This document shows positions 1 through 9,379 of a stretch of DNA of 64,000 nt, piece by piece. Position 1 is the stretch's first letter. Each line of letters starts with the position of its first letter. A program made the translations under genes and the position numbers. Source of the DNA: Nematopogon swammerdamellus (Eukaryota > Arthropoda > Insecta > Lepidoptera > Adelidae); assembly GCA_946902875.1 (NCBI GenBank), contig OX336339.1, positions 23,219,349 to 23,283,348 of the forward strand, given 5' to 3'. The notes under the pieces were generated by a model that had not been told where the DNA came from, did no database searches, and saw nothing but the letters and a program-made list of their open reading frames with translations.

Positions 1-60
1 GAAACAAGAAATACAGGAGTGCGCAAAGGCGGACTTATCACTACAAGTGATTTCTTCCAG
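1..60. repeat. Short interspersed repeat fragment (RepM)
   Basis: The phrase 'gcaaaggcggacttatc' here recurs near 29162-29178, and a shorter part of it near 46985. It is cut off by the window edge. Family not recognised. Confidence 0.3.
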
Positions 61-172
61 TCAACCTTTATTATTTATTTATTCAGGTTATTTTTTATTT
101 TATAAGGAAACTTAACAGATATTTACATAATATATTTACACAACTTAGATAAACGCCTCAGCCAATAAAATA

Positions 173-505
173 GTTTTTAGGGTTCCGTATCCGGTACGGG
201 ACCCTATTACTAAGCCTACGCCATCTGTCTGTCTGTCTCTCTGTCCGAGGGCTGTAATATCTCTTGAACCGTAATAGGTAGCCCGTTGAAATTTTCACAG
301 GATATGTGTTATTATGGCCAATATAACAACAAATAATGAAAATAATAAAAAGTTAAAAATTCACGGGGTCCCCATACAAGAAACTAAAAATCGTATGGGC
401 GCCATCTACCGAAAACAGTATGAAGCAGCGCTGGCCATGACATGGGCACATGGCGATACGGAACCCTCGGCGCGCGAGTTCGACCCGCACTTGGCCGGTT
501 TTTTA
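173..505 (+). repeat. RepA interspersed repeat with GTCT tract
   Basis: It begins 'agggttccgtatccgg', passes through a tctgtctgtc tract, then 'ctcttgaaccgtaatagg', and ends at 'cttggccggtttttt'. The same ordered blocks recur at 21683, 30768, 32076 (inverted), 54368 and 62226 (inverted), which defines the family. A 69-codon frame at 314-523 lies inside it and is not a gene. The repeat is flanked by a ~45-bp direct repeat (91-135 and 499-543). Confidence 0.75.
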
Positions 506-589
506 TTTTATAAGGAAACTTAACAGCTATTTACATATAATATACTGTATACTGTGTATATGTATATTCACTTTTAAATCTTACGTTTT

Positions 590-675
590 GAGCCTACCAT
601 CTAGTGAGGGGAAAGAGAAGGGTCCTACAGTTTTATACCAGTTCCGAACTGTGAAGCAGCAGGTGTTATATAGCA
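590..675 (-). repeat. SINE-E fragment
   Basis: It matches the distal part of SINE-E: 'gagcctaccatctagtgagg' through 'gaagcagcaggtgt', also found at 46612-46690. The poly-A end of the family is absent here. Confidence 0.55.
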
Positions 676-1090
676 CGTTTATGTATATATTCTTTATTGA
701 ACACCAATTTATACAAATTAGGCACAATAGGTGAGCTTAATGCCGTGAGGCATTCTATTCTAACCAACCTTTGGGATGTGGGAGAAGTATATGCAGGCGA
801 TCAAGAATAGTTTGTGGCAATGTAATCAGCAATAAAGCAATATGATAAACTACAAACGAATACTACATAAATATTTTAATACGCATATATATGTATATAA
901 TAGACCTACATTTTATATACATAAATCAGTGGTAAACTGTTTGTCAATCCAAACACAGACAATAAAATAATTTATCAGGTAGACATTTGAATTTCCGCGC
1001 AACTAACATACTGACCAGATTCTTTTCTTTCTACCCACATTAAAATTAGTTTTTCTCCATACCGATTTTTTCCTCCTACTTCACTTCCTT
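676..1090. other. AT-rich intergenic DNA
   Basis: No coding potential, RNA gene or repeat family shared with the rest of the window was seen in this stretch. Confidence 0.5.
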
Positions 1091-1099
1091 CCTTACACA

Positions 1100-1507
1100 A
1101 GTAAGCACCAAAAAATTCCGCTGCCGCGCGCCGTGCATCGCATCGACGCCATTGTCGCCGTGAGCTCCCGGGTACGCATATACGCCGGTCGAGAGGACAG
1201 CAGAAAGTCCGCGTGTGCAACGGTGCAGGAGTGTGTCTCAGTAACGCTGGGAAAGCCATCAAAGTCAAACGGCAGGCATCCAGACCGTCGCAACAACCGC
1301 ACGTCCAGGCCTGGACACACAGCTGCGTGCGTCGCTGGAGCGAGTCTGAAAATCCATCCATCACACGTAAATGGACACCAGGGTGAGCGAGGAGGCGACG
1401 CTCAAAGTCGCCGGCGCATGAAGGAACCAGTGCGTCCTCTATCCTCCTCTCCTTGGCCAGACCAACTGTTGTATAACACCATCAACCGAATACTGTATAG
1501 TATGTAA
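1100..1507. other. GC-rich block with open frames, unassigned
   Basis: The block is clearly richer in G+C than its surroundings. Open frames exist on both strands (1133-1507 plus, 124 codons; 975-1364 minus, 129 codons). Neither shows a recognisable domain, and each is the shadow of the other. It could be an exon, a CpG-rich regulatory block or an old repeat. I cannot choose between these. Confidence 0.25.
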
Positions 1508-1839
1508 GAGTGATTAAAATGTATATCACCAACATATTCGACATCATTAACACTTTAACTTGCCTGACGAGTGTCCCACATCATATTGAGATTATTTTTT
1601 AGCCACAATATAAGTAAGCAACGCATCATTCAACCCGTCGACCACATCACACGCGGCTGTCTTCACGGATTCCACAACAAAGCGGTAATGCTTCTATTTT
1701 TGTGCACGTCTATGACGTGTTTACATTAAGACGCGTTATGATCTTATTCCAAACTGTTGAGGAGGGGTATTCTGGACCGAATCTCGCTATAATCCAAAAT
1801 TTAGAACAACATGATAGTGCTATGTACAAATATTTAATC

Positions 1840-2009
1840 AATACTAATCGGTACTTCCACCGAGTCATGCAACAGGTGGGTCTTCGTGCCTTACTTGCTG
1901 CTTGATCGATTGAATCTTGTTCGAATACTTTGCGAAAGGTGGTGGTCGGTGTTGTGCTGTAATTTACCAGAGTTCTTGCAGCACAACACCGATTACTCTG
2001 CTTACCCCG
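1840..2009 (+). repeat. RepD copy, part before the BEL insertion
   Basis: Blocks 'gtcatgcaacaggtgggtct', 'cttgctgcttgatcgattga' and 'cgattactctgcttaccccg' match RepD at 22340-22480 and, inverted, at 23880-24050. The copy stops at 2009 and continues at 8161 ('attgtcgggatacagcgtgt'), so the LTR element landed inside it. Confidence 0.75.
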
Positions 2010-2220
2010 TGTTGACCCCGGGCGTGGCTCCGGCCTCGGAGACCCCGGCAGGCCCTTTCGATAGTCGTTAGTGGACTGTATGAGACAATAAAAGTGGTTT
2101 TCCTTGCTGTGCTTTTATATTTGCCTTTTTTCACAAGAAGTTTTTATGACAGACTAAACGTTACCAAGGCAACGAACAGATTAAAAATTACATCAATTTA
2201 TTTTTCGTCCGTCGCCAACA
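2010..2220 (-). repeat. 3' LTR of the BEL/Pao element
   Basis: 211 bp, identical to 7950-8160. On the minus strand it is the 3' LTR. The gag-pol stop codon at 2198-2200 lies a few codons inside it. Confidence 0.95.
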
Positions 2221-5200
2221 CACTCCCCTCGGTCGAAGGCTGGTCTCCGACGACCTCATGGACCGGAAGACGGACGATCCTCTTCGCCGGACGTCGCAGC
2301 AGTCCTCCGACGGTGCGTACGTCGACCACTCGTACGTGTCCATCTCGGCCTGGCAGGACGCGCTCGATGACTCCTCGCTGCCAGACATTGCGAGGTTGAG
2401 CTGCATCCACTATGACGACCAGGTCGCCAACACGTAGTTCTGGGCGAGCCTCGCCTTGTTTGGGGCGCGGAAGTAAGGTCGGCAGGTACTCGCGCACCCA
2501 GCGCTCCCAGAAGTGGTCTGCCAGCCGCTGAGCCGCGCACGCACGCACGAGGTCGGTGTCGTCGAAGGCGCCCGGTGTAGCCACACCGGACGCGCTGCCC
2601 AGCAAGAAGTGGTTAGGCGTTATCGCCTCAGGGTCTGCAGGGTGAACTGAAACATGGGTGAGGGGCCGAGCATTTACAGTATGCTCGGCCTCTGCGAGCA
2701 GCGTGGCAAGCACCTCGTCCGTGGGTGCTCGCTGGTGAAGTGTGGCGCGGAGAGCTCGGCGCACAGAGCCCACCAGTCGTTCCCATGCACCGCCCATGAA
2801 TGGGGCGGCCGGTGGGATGAAGCGCCAGTTCGCGCCTCTGGTGAGCGCGAAGGTCTTAATCTTCTCCAGGTCTAGCTCCGCCCAGGCCCGGCGAAGCTCG
2901 ACGTCGGCACCGTGGAAGTTGGTGCCGTTGTCGCTGTAGATCTCGACCGGGGCGCCCCTGCGCGCCATCATGCGTCGCAAGGCGCAGATCGCCGAGTCGG
3001 TTGTTAGGCTGGCGGCGATCTCCAAATGCACCGCGCGCGTCACCAGGCAGGTGAAGACCGCGCAGTACCTCTTCTCATGTCGACGGCCCACTGTCACGTC
3101 GAATGGGCCCATGTAGTCGACGCCACAGTACGTAAACGGCCGGTGGTGGTGGCCGAGGCGCGCCGCCGGAAGGTCTCCCATGGGTGGTGTCTGTGGTGTG
3201 GCGGTGCGCAGACGGCAGACTTGGCACTGCCGTGCCACGGCTCGCACCGTGGGCCGCAAGTGGACGACCCAGTAACGCTGACGTAGATGGTTAATCACGG
3301 CCTCGTGGTTGGCGTGGTGCGCGAGGACGTGGTAGTGAAGCACCAGCAGCCGAGTGATGCGGTGTCGGCCACACATGATCACCGGCTCAGCCGTGTGCTG
3401 AGGGATGCCCGGCGCGGCGCTGGTCCGGCCGCGCAGGCGTATTGTTCCCGACGGGTCAAGGTAGGGCGACAGATGCTGCAAGCGGCTACCGCGCGGCAGA
3501 GGTTGCTTGGCTTGCATACTTGCTAATTCAGCTCCGAACGCATCCTCTTGTGACTTCTGAATGAGTTGAATCTCGGCCCAGTCGAGGTGGCGACGCTCCA
3601 GTCCTCCGATGTGGCGTCCTCGGCACTTCTCGATGAACAGCAACACGAAGGCCGCGGCGCGAGTGAGACGCGACCAGCGAGAGAACCGCGCGGCGTCCGG
3701 TACGGCTCGCTCGCGTATGCTAGTCGCGTAAGTCGCTGCAGTGTTGCTGCTTGTCGCTCGGGCTGTCTTCAGAAGTTCTTCGTCGCTCGCTGTGACCTTG
3801 GTCGGTTGAGCAGGCCATTCTTGCTCGAGTTGCTGTAGAAAGTCGGGACCGTGGAACCATCGATGCTCCGGTGTCAGTTCATCGAGTGATCTCGTAGCAT
3901 CGTCTGCCACGTTATCCACCGTTGGCACCCAGCGCCATTCTGCTCTGTCAGTTAGTTCGTCAATCTCGCTCAGTCGGTAGGAAACAAACGACTTGTAGTT
4001 GTGCGCGTCACTATGAATCCACGCGAGGACGGTGCGCGAGTCTGTCCAATACACTTGTCGCAACGGACGAAGTGTGTGTTCCTTCTTGATCGTGGCAGCA
4101 AGTCGACTTCCGAGGAGAGCCGCCTGGAGCTCGAGGCGAGGAATGGAGACCGGTTTGAGCGGAGTGACGCGTGACTTGCTCGCTACGAGCGCCGTGTAGA
4201 CTCGCTCGTCGCGCAGGGAGAATCTGAAGTATGAGACAGCCGCGTAGGCGTCCTGGCTGGCATCGCAGAATGTATGGATCTCGATGTCGGCTCCGGCGAC
4301 GCCTTCGAAGTAGCAGCGAGGCACTCGACACGCCCATGAGACGCGGAGCCTTTGCAGCCATAGTGCCCACTGGGAGGCTTCTTCGTCAGGGAGATACTGG
4401 TCCCACGTGATGCCGGAACGCCACACTTGCTGCAGGATCACCTTCGCCTGAATCAGAATCGGAGTCAGGAGCCCGAGAGGGTCGAAGATCGACATGATGA
4501 CGCTGAGCATCTGTCTCTTGGTCGGTCGGCGCCCTCCAGTCGCGATGTCGGTCGGGACGCGTGCCATGTTCAAGTTGAAGCCCAGAGTGTCATTCGCCGT
4601 GTCCCAACGCAGTCCGAGCGTTTTCTCCTGTATAGTCTGTAGATCTAGGCTCTTGAACTCGGTGCCCCTGTTCGGGTCTATCCTCAGCAATACTTCTGGG
4701 TCGTTCGAGGCCCACCCGGTAAGATGGAAGCCGCCTCGCCGATTAATCTCGTCGACGGCACGCGCAATGCGTGTCGCTTGCTCCGCACTGTCGAAGCTCT
4801 CTAGATAGTCATCCATGTAAAATTGTTTTTCCACCGAGAGAGCAGCCTCGGGGAACTCTTCTTTGTAGTCAGCAGCGTTCTGGTTTTTAACGAAGATGGC
4901 CGTAGTGGGTGACGAAGCGGCGCCAAAAATCATGCTGGTCATTTCAAACTCTTGAGGCGGCTCCACTCGGTCCCACCCCCGCCACAGGAATCGCTGAGCC
5001 GGTCGGTCGTCGGGTGCAATCTTCACGCGCAGAAACATCTCGCGGACGTCAGTAGAGACGGCAACTCTTCTTTCGCGGAACTTGAAGAGCACACCGAGCA
5101 GTGATTGTAGCAGGTCGGGCCCAGTTAGCAGTTCGTCATTAAGCGAGCGACCGCTTACTCGGGCCGCTGCATCGAAAACGATCCGAACTTTTCCTGGTTT

Positions 5201-7726
5201 ATTTGGATTTGTGACCGCGAAGTGAGGCAGGAACCACAACTTCGGGGAGGTGGTCGGTGACACGATGGTAGCGTAGCCGGCGTCGATGAGTCGGTCCATT
5301 TGAGCGACGTAAGCTTCACCAAAGTCACGGTTTGCATCCATTTTTCTTTCCAGGCTGTTTAGCCTCTTGAGCGCGCTATTACGGCTGGGTGGCATGGCGA
5401 CATCCTCGTTGCGCCAGAGTAGACCCGCCTGCCATCGCTGTCCCTCTCCAACTCGGCGGCACGACCGCTCCAGAGTTCGGAGCGCCTTCCCGTCGTCAGT
5501 GCTCTGCCGCAAGATCGTCGAGACGCCGAGCGCCTCAAGCCTGTAGTGCTCTTTGATAAGCGCGTCCAAGCAGTCATCTGAGTGCGCCGTGTGCCCGACA
5601 AAATGTTGCGCGAAATAGACTGCCCGATGGTGGCTCCCCCCGGCGCCGCCGTGAAGAACCCATCCGAGTGGCGTTCGCGAAGCAGCTGGGTTGTCGCGGC
5701 TACCGCATCGCAACTCTTCCGTTATGAGCAGGTGCCAGTTGTCCTGCCCAATCAGCAGCTCCGGGTCGGCGTTACTGTAGCACCGCACAGGTACATCTTG
5801 TAGGTGCGGTAGGTGCGTGAAGCCATCCACGGACTGCACCGTGAGTTGCAGCTGGTCGACGGTGCGCGCGTCTTGAAGCGTGAACCGCTTGCCGTTGGGG
5901 CCGGAGATCTCGAAGGAGACGCGCCGGGAGTCGGGGATAGCGCGAGACGATCCGATGCCGGAGATGGAGAGCGGCTCCTGAGGCCCGCTTGCGCCGATCC
6001 TTTGTGCCAGGCTCGTCTTCACGAGCGTGATCGTACTACCGTCGTCCAACAGAGCGAAAGTCTTATGGCTGCCATGCGGCCCGTGCACCGAGACAGGAAT
6101 GATCTTCAGTAGGGCGCGGCCGCGGCAGGTCTGAGCGCAGGCAACGGTTTCCGGCTGCTCTTCGGGAAGGTCCACGCTCGCGTGCGCTTCTGTGGTAGTC
6201 TGCGCCGACATCTGCGGCGCGCCGTGAAGCAGGGTGTGATGTCGTCGATGACAGTCCTTAATACTGCATCCCTTCTTCGTGCGGCACAGGAAGGATCGGT
6301 GTCCAGATTGTAGGCAGCGGAAGCATAACTTCGCCGACCTCACATGATCCCATCTCGCCTCCGATGACGCCTTCTTAAACTTTCCGCAGTTGGAGATGCA
6401 GTGCACGGTCGAAGCGCACATAGTGCATGCGGCGCTGGCCTCATCGGTGGTCGCATGCACACCTTGTTTCTGAGCTCGCTGGGGGGCTGCCGGCGGCGGT
6501 TGCGCGCCGCGTGTGACCCGCGCTCGCTCCGCCCGTGTATCTTGCGGCGGCGGCGGCGGCGCAGAGCGCGGCGGGTTGGTCGCGGTCGGCGTGTCGCGAC
6601 GCTCAACTCGCCAGGTCAGGGCGAGTTTGTCAGCATGCTCAGTCAAAAAGTCACTTATCTTGACTAGCTCCGGCGTCGAGTCCTGCAGTCTGGGAAAGGC
6701 GTAATCGGACCACGGCGTCATAAGAGCCTGCATCTTCGCCTTGACCGCGCGAACGATGTCCGTGTTCCTGAGGTACTCCTCCTCATCGAGTGCTCGAAGG
6801 GCAGCCACGGCATTTCGTACCCGACACGCGAATAAATTTATTTGTTGCGGTACGTCCGTCATCATCGGAAGGTCGCGCAGGCCCTGTAGTTCCTCGTCGA
6901 TAATGAATTCAGCCCGACCAAAGAGCCGCCCGAGCGAGTCCATTATTTCTTCTGGTTGGCCTTTCCCGATTAACTCGTGGCAGACGGCCGCCTTGGCCTC
7001 GCCGCGCAAGCACCTGCGCAGGCGAGCCAAATTTTCTTTAATCGAGAATTTGGTCTTGCTGTCTTCGTAGGCCGCTTTGAAAGCAAGCCAATCGCCGGTA
7101 CTTCCGCTGTAGTCGGGCAGTTGTAGCCAGTAGCGGTCGGGGCGGGAGCCGAGCTCCGCAATCGCTTTGGCTAGCTGCGATATTTCGGAAGTCCCTCCGG
7201 CAGCACGTGTGTCGTCAGTGCGCCTCACGCCGTCGTCGCGTCGGTCGCTGGATAACGGCGGGGGGCGCGGGGGTGCGGTGTCGCGCACCCACTGCTCTGC
7301 GCGTTCCATAGACTTCCTGAGGTCATCGTTAGCTTCCTGCTGGACATCAGAAGCTTCGTTTTCGTCGCTGAGTTCTGCCTCCTCATCTGCAATATTTTCA
7401 AGCTCCATTTGTAGCCTCTTCTTTACTAAGTCAGCCTCAAGCTCTAACCTTAGTCTCTCGAGCGCGGCAAGCTTCTCAGCCGCGGCGAGTTCAGCTTCCC
7501 GCTTTCGTCTGGCTGTGGCGGATGCGGTGGTTCGCCTCGACGACACTCTTGAGGCGGTTCTGGGCGGGACGACGGACTGGTCTATCTCCGACGATCTCAC
7601 CATAGAGACGACAGACTGGTTGAGCGGATCGGTCGGCAAGGCAGGCTGGCCGTCTTGCTCCTTTGCCGTATCGGAGCGCGTCTTGACCGTCTTCGGCGAA
7701 TGTGCGGGCGGACGACGGCGAGGCAT
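2198..7726 (-). CDS. BEL/Pao gag-pol polyprotein
   Basis: This single frame of 1,842 codons carries all activities of an LTR retrotransposon that copies its RNA and integrates the DNA. Numbered from Met at 7726: charged coiled coil ~73-154; gag region of the DUF1759 type ~194-374; Cys/His zinc-knuckle region ~434-509; aspartic protease with DDGS at 561-564 (replacing DTGS); reverse transcriptase with Asp893 and YMDD at 970-973; RNase H with Asp1155, Glu1199, Asp1229 and Asp1275; integrase zinc-binding part ending CxxC at 1501-1504; DDE core Asp1537, Asp1599, Glu1649; C-terminal DUF5641-type region ~1729-1824. The frame is open up to 8074, but that ATG lies upstream of the LTR TATA box, so it should not be in the transcript; 7726 is the next in-frame ATG and has a purine at -3. 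There is no stop or frameshift. The order protease-RT-RNase H-integrase with no envelope gene fits BEL/Pao. Confidence 0.93.
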   Translation of the reverse strand: MPRRRPPAHSPKTVKTRSDTAKEQDGQPALPTDPLNQSVVSMVRSSEIDQSVVPPRTASRVSSRRTTASATARRKREAELAAAEKLAALERLRLELEADLVKKRLQMELENIADEEAELSDENEASDVQQEANDDLRKSMERAEQWVRDTAPPRPPPLSSDRRDDGVRRTDDTRAAGGTSEISQLAKAIAELGSRPDRYWLQLPDYSGSTGDWLAFKAAYEDSKTKFSIKENLARLRRCLRGEAKAAVCHELIGKGQPEEIMDSLGRLFGRAEFIIDEELQGLRDLPMMTDVPQQINLFACRVRNAVAALRALDEEEYLRNTDIVRAVKAKMQALMTPWSDYAFPRLQDSTPELVKISDFLTEHADKLALTWRVERRDTPTATNPPRSAPPPPPQDTRAERARVTRGAQPPPAAPQRAQKQGVHATTDEASAACTMCASTVHCISNCGKFKKASSEARWDHVRSAKLCFRCLQSGHRSFLCRTKKGCSIKDCHRRHHTLLHGAPQMSAQTTTEAHASVDLPEEQPETVACAQTCRGRALLKIIPVSVHGPHGSHKTFALLDDGSTITLVKTSLAQRIGASGPQEPLSISGIGSSRAIPDSRRVSFEISGPNGKRFTLQDARTVDQLQLTVQSVDGFTHLPHLQDVPVRCYSNADPELLIGQDNWHLLITEELRCGSRDNPAASRTPLGWVLHGGAGGSHHRAVYFAQHFVGHTAHSDDCLDALIKEHYRLEALGVSTILRQSTDDGKALRTLERSCRRVGEGQRWQAGLLWRNEDVAMPPSRNSALKRLNSLERKMDANRDFGEAYVAQMDRLIDAGYATIVSPTTSPKLWFLPHFAVTNPNKPGKVRIVFDAAARVSGRSLNDELLTGPDLLQSLLGVLFKFRERRVAVSTDVREMFLRVKIAPDDRPAQRFLWRGWDRVEPPQEFEMTSMIFGAASSPTTAIFVKNQNAADYKEEFPEAALSVEKQFYMDDYLESFDSAEQATRIARAVDEINRRGGFHLTGWASNDPEVLLRIDPNRGTEFKSLDLQTIQEKTLGLRWDTANDTLGFNLNMARVPTDIATGGRRPTKRQMLSVIMSIFDPLGLLTPILIQAKVILQQVWRSGITWDQYLPDEEASQWALWLQRLRVSWACRVPRCYFEGVAGADIEIHTFCDASQDAYAAVSYFRFSLRDERVYTALVASKSRVTPLKPVSIPRLELQAALLGSRLAATIKKEHTLRPLRQVYWTDSRTVLAWIHSDAHNYKSFVSYRLSEIDELTDRAEWRWVPTVDNVADDATRSLDELTPEHRWFHGPDFLQQLEQEWPAQPTKVTASDEELLKTARATSSNTAATYATSIRERAVPDAARFSRWSRLTRAAAFVLLFIEKCRGRHIGGLERRHLDWAEIQLIQKSQEDAFGAELASMQAKQPLPRGSRLQHLSPYLDPSGTIRLRGRTSAAPGIPQHTAEPVIMCGRHRITRLLVLHYHVLAHHANHEAVINHLRQRYWVVHLRPTVRAVARQCQVCRLRTATPQTPPMGDLPAARLGHHHRPFTYCGVDYMGPFDVTVGRRHEKRYCAVFTCLVTRAVHLEIAASLTTDSAICALRRMMARRGAPVEIYSDNGTNFHGADVELRRAWAELDLEKIKTFALTRGANWRFIPPAAPFMGGAWERLVGSVRRALRATLHQRAPTDEVLATLLAEAEHTVNARPLTHVSVHPADPEAITPNHFLLGSASGVATPGAFDDTDLVRACAAQRLADHFWERWVREYLPTLLPRPKQGEARPELRVGDLVVIVDAAQPRNVWQRGVIERVLPGRDGHVRVVDVRTVGGLLRRPAKRIVRLPVHEVVGDQPSTEGSVLATDEK
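2221..2232 (-). other. Polypurine tract
   Basis: On the minus strand GAGGGGAGTG directly abuts the TG of the 3' LTR, the expected place for plus-strand DNA priming. It overlaps the end of the gag-pol frame. Confidence 0.65.
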
Positions 7727-7928
7727 TGCGGAGCGAGCGCGCCGAGCGAGCGGCGCGGAGCGCGGGTCGAGAAGCGCTTGCAGTACGGAGCGCGCGGCAC
7801 TCGCAGTGCGTGCGGTCGTGGTGCGCGCGACGCGAACGGAGCGAGGTGCGAGGCGAGACAGCGAGCGAACGTTCCGGGCTCTATGTCGAGAAGAGCCGGG
7901 AACTGCACAGGCAAAGCACAGCTCGTCT

Positions 7929-7946
7929 ATGCGGCGAGAAGGTCCA
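7929..7946 (-). other. Primer-binding-site candidate
   Basis: On the minus strand TGGACCTTCTCGCCGCAT begins three bases after the 5' LTR. TGG pairs with the CCA end of a tRNA. I could not name the tRNA from memory. Confidence 0.5.
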
Positions 7947-7949
7947 AAA

Positions 7950-8160
7950 TGTTGACCCCGGGCGTGGCTCCGGCCTCGGAGACCCCGGCAGGCCCTTTCG
8001 ATAGTCGTTAGTGGACTGTATGAGACAATAAAAGTGGTTTTCCTTGCTGTGCTTTTATATTTGCCTTTTTTCACAAGAAGTTTTTATGACAGACTAAACG
8101 TTACCAAGGCAACGAACAGATTAAAAATTACATCAATTTATTTTTCGTCCGTCGCCAACA
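7950..8160 (-). repeat. 5' LTR of the BEL/Pao element
   Basis: 211 bp, identical to 2010-2220. It supplies the promoter of the element. Confidence 0.95.
8052..8059 (-). promoter_or_regulatory. TATA box in the 5' LTR
   Basis: TATAAAAG on the minus strand, about 100 bp from the inner LTR edge. Transcription should start near 8025-8030, which excludes the upstream ATG at 8074 and supports 7726 as the polyprotein start. Confidence 0.6.
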
Positions 8161-8204
8161 CCCCGATTGTCGGGATACAGCGTGTGTGATATGTATGTAT
8201 ATGT
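8161..8204 (+). repeat. RepD copy, part after the BEL insertion
   Basis: 'attgtcgggatacagcgtgt' continues the RepD copy broken at 2009. Inverted RepD copies at 8729 and 37136 read through the same junction without interruption. Confidence 0.75.
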
Positions 8205-8497
8205 ACTAATAATAAATCTGTAAGGGATGGTCATGGAGTAAGTTACTTTGTTTTAAATATATTGTATGTTCCTCCATAACTCTTAACCTGATCATTCGAA
8301 TTCCATGAAACTTAATACAAGCACATGTTACTATACGGGACACAGGATAGGCTAAATAAAATTCAGTTCTGGTTACGCTATCATACAAACCGAATTGTTC
8401 CGCGCGTCGATATAAAGGTACGGTAGCGGGCTTACTTACTTTCCTCTTTTTAAATACGAATTTAACGCGAGCGAAGCCGCGGGCAAAAGCTAGTTAT
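8205..8497 (-). repeat. RepF copy
   Basis: It runs from 'aataataaatctgtaaggga' to 'gaagccgcgggcaaaagct'. The same order is found, on the other strand, at 12987-13365 and 56695-57065. Confidence 0.75.
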
Positions 8498-8574
8498 AAA
8501 ATATGTCTTACTAAATAGATTCTCAGTGAGCATTAGCGATGACTATAATTTAAGATATGAAGACTGACTTTTTT

Positions 8575-8690
8575 TTTATTATGGAAACTGACACGGTTGG
8601 CTATATCACCTACAACATCCGTGATGTCAACCCATAACACCGGGTGAACTAGGTGCCACGTCAGTGCTTCCCTTCACGTCTATTTATCTA
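8575..8690 (-). repeat. SINE-C 3' fragment
   Basis: Poly-T followed by 'atggaaactgacacggttgg' through 'gtcagtgcttccc' is the 3' end of SINE-C. The tRNA/5S head is missing. Confidence 0.7.
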
Positions 8691-8704
8691 ACATCATCCT
8701 AACA

Positions 8705-8770
8705 TACATACATACATACATGTCACACACGCTGAATCCCGACAATCGGGGTAAGCAGAGTAATCGGTTT
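8705..8770 (-). repeat. RepD terminal fragment
   Basis: 'cacacacgctgaatcccgac' and 'gtaagcagagtaatcgg', preceded by a short (ATAC)n run, as in 23860-23925. Confidence 0.7.
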
Positions 8771-8786
8771 ACCTAACAATGATCAA

Positions 8787-8925
8787 AATTAGGGTTCCGT
8801 ACCTACCTCAAATAGGAAAAAAACGGAACCCTTATAGGATCACCCTCATGTCTGTCTGTCCGTCTATCACAGTTTATTTTCTCCGAATTTACTGGACGAT
8901 AAAAGTTGAAATATTGTACATACAT
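8787..8925 (+). repeat. RepB fragment
   Basis: 'agggttccgtacctacctca', a GTCT stretch and 'gaatttactggacgataaaa'. The same blocks occur at 24511-24625. It is related to RepA but has different interior text. Confidence 0.55.
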
Positions 8926-8928
8926 ATA

Positions 8929-9379
8929 CAGGGTGTAAAAACGGCGAGTACATTAAATTTAGGAAATAGTTATTGGGATCAAGAGTAACAAAAAAGTCGA
9001 ATACCTTTTTTCTGAATTCCCTTTAAATAAAAAGTTACAGTTTTCATACGAACTAATTGATTATTTTAGTGTAAAAATGACCTAATGACAACAGGAAGGC
9101 GCGGAGGGGGGAAGAGCGGGTGAGACGTGAGCGCCTCGGACGAAGGTGTTGGCGGGAGGGGCGGGGGGTTGGCTTTGTGAGTGGAGGACTGGAGGTCGGC
9201 AGGCGGAGGGTGCGCAGCTGCAACAACGCGTTTAATTACACTAGACGAAAACATACATTTCAAAAATTCATATCTCAAAAACTAGACACTTTAGAGAAAA
9301 ACTTCATTCGCTTTTTTGACTAAGAAAAACATGAGGATTGCGCTGGCGAAATTAATGTACTCGCCGTTTTAACACCCTG
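8929..9379. mobile_element. MITE with 28-bp terminal inverted repeats
   Basis: Both ends read CAGGGTGT, one variable base, then AAAACGGCGAGTACATTAA, so about 28 bp match with one mismatch. TA flanks both ends (8927-8928, 9380-9381). Length 451 bp with no transposase frame, including a GC-rich block at 9095-9215. The TA duplication suggests Tc1/mariner-type mobilisation. Confidence 0.75.

Larger units (their letters stand above)
2005..8165 (-). mobile_element. Complete BEL/Pao LTR retrotransposon with target duplication
   Basis: The element proper is 2010-8160 (6,151 bp), sense on the minus strand. The two 211-bp LTRs (2010-2220, 7950-8160) compared by eye line by line show no mismatch. Both start TG and end CA. 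The 5-bp sequence CCCCG lies on each side (2005-2009, 8161-8165), within the 4-6 bp usual for this superfamily. The internal region has a TGG-starting primer-site candidate, one uninterrupted gag-pol frame and a purine tract before the 3' LTR. Identical LTRs and an open frame indicate a recent insertion that may be mobile. It sits inside a RepD copy. Confidence 0.95.

Noticed and set aside
314..734. Two small plus-strand frames
   Set aside because: The first lies in RepA and the second runs from RepA into repeat text; similar text recurs in other copies with stops.
7167..7955. 262-codon plus-strand frame rich in Ser and Arg
   Set aside because: Antisense shadow of the gag part of the BEL/Pao polyprotein. 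The other plus-strand frames between 2200 and 8010 are the same kind of shadow.
8074..8074. ATG at 8074 as the polyprotein start
   Set aside because: It lies upstream of the LTR TATA box, so it should not be in the mRNA; the in-frame ATG at 7726 is preferred.
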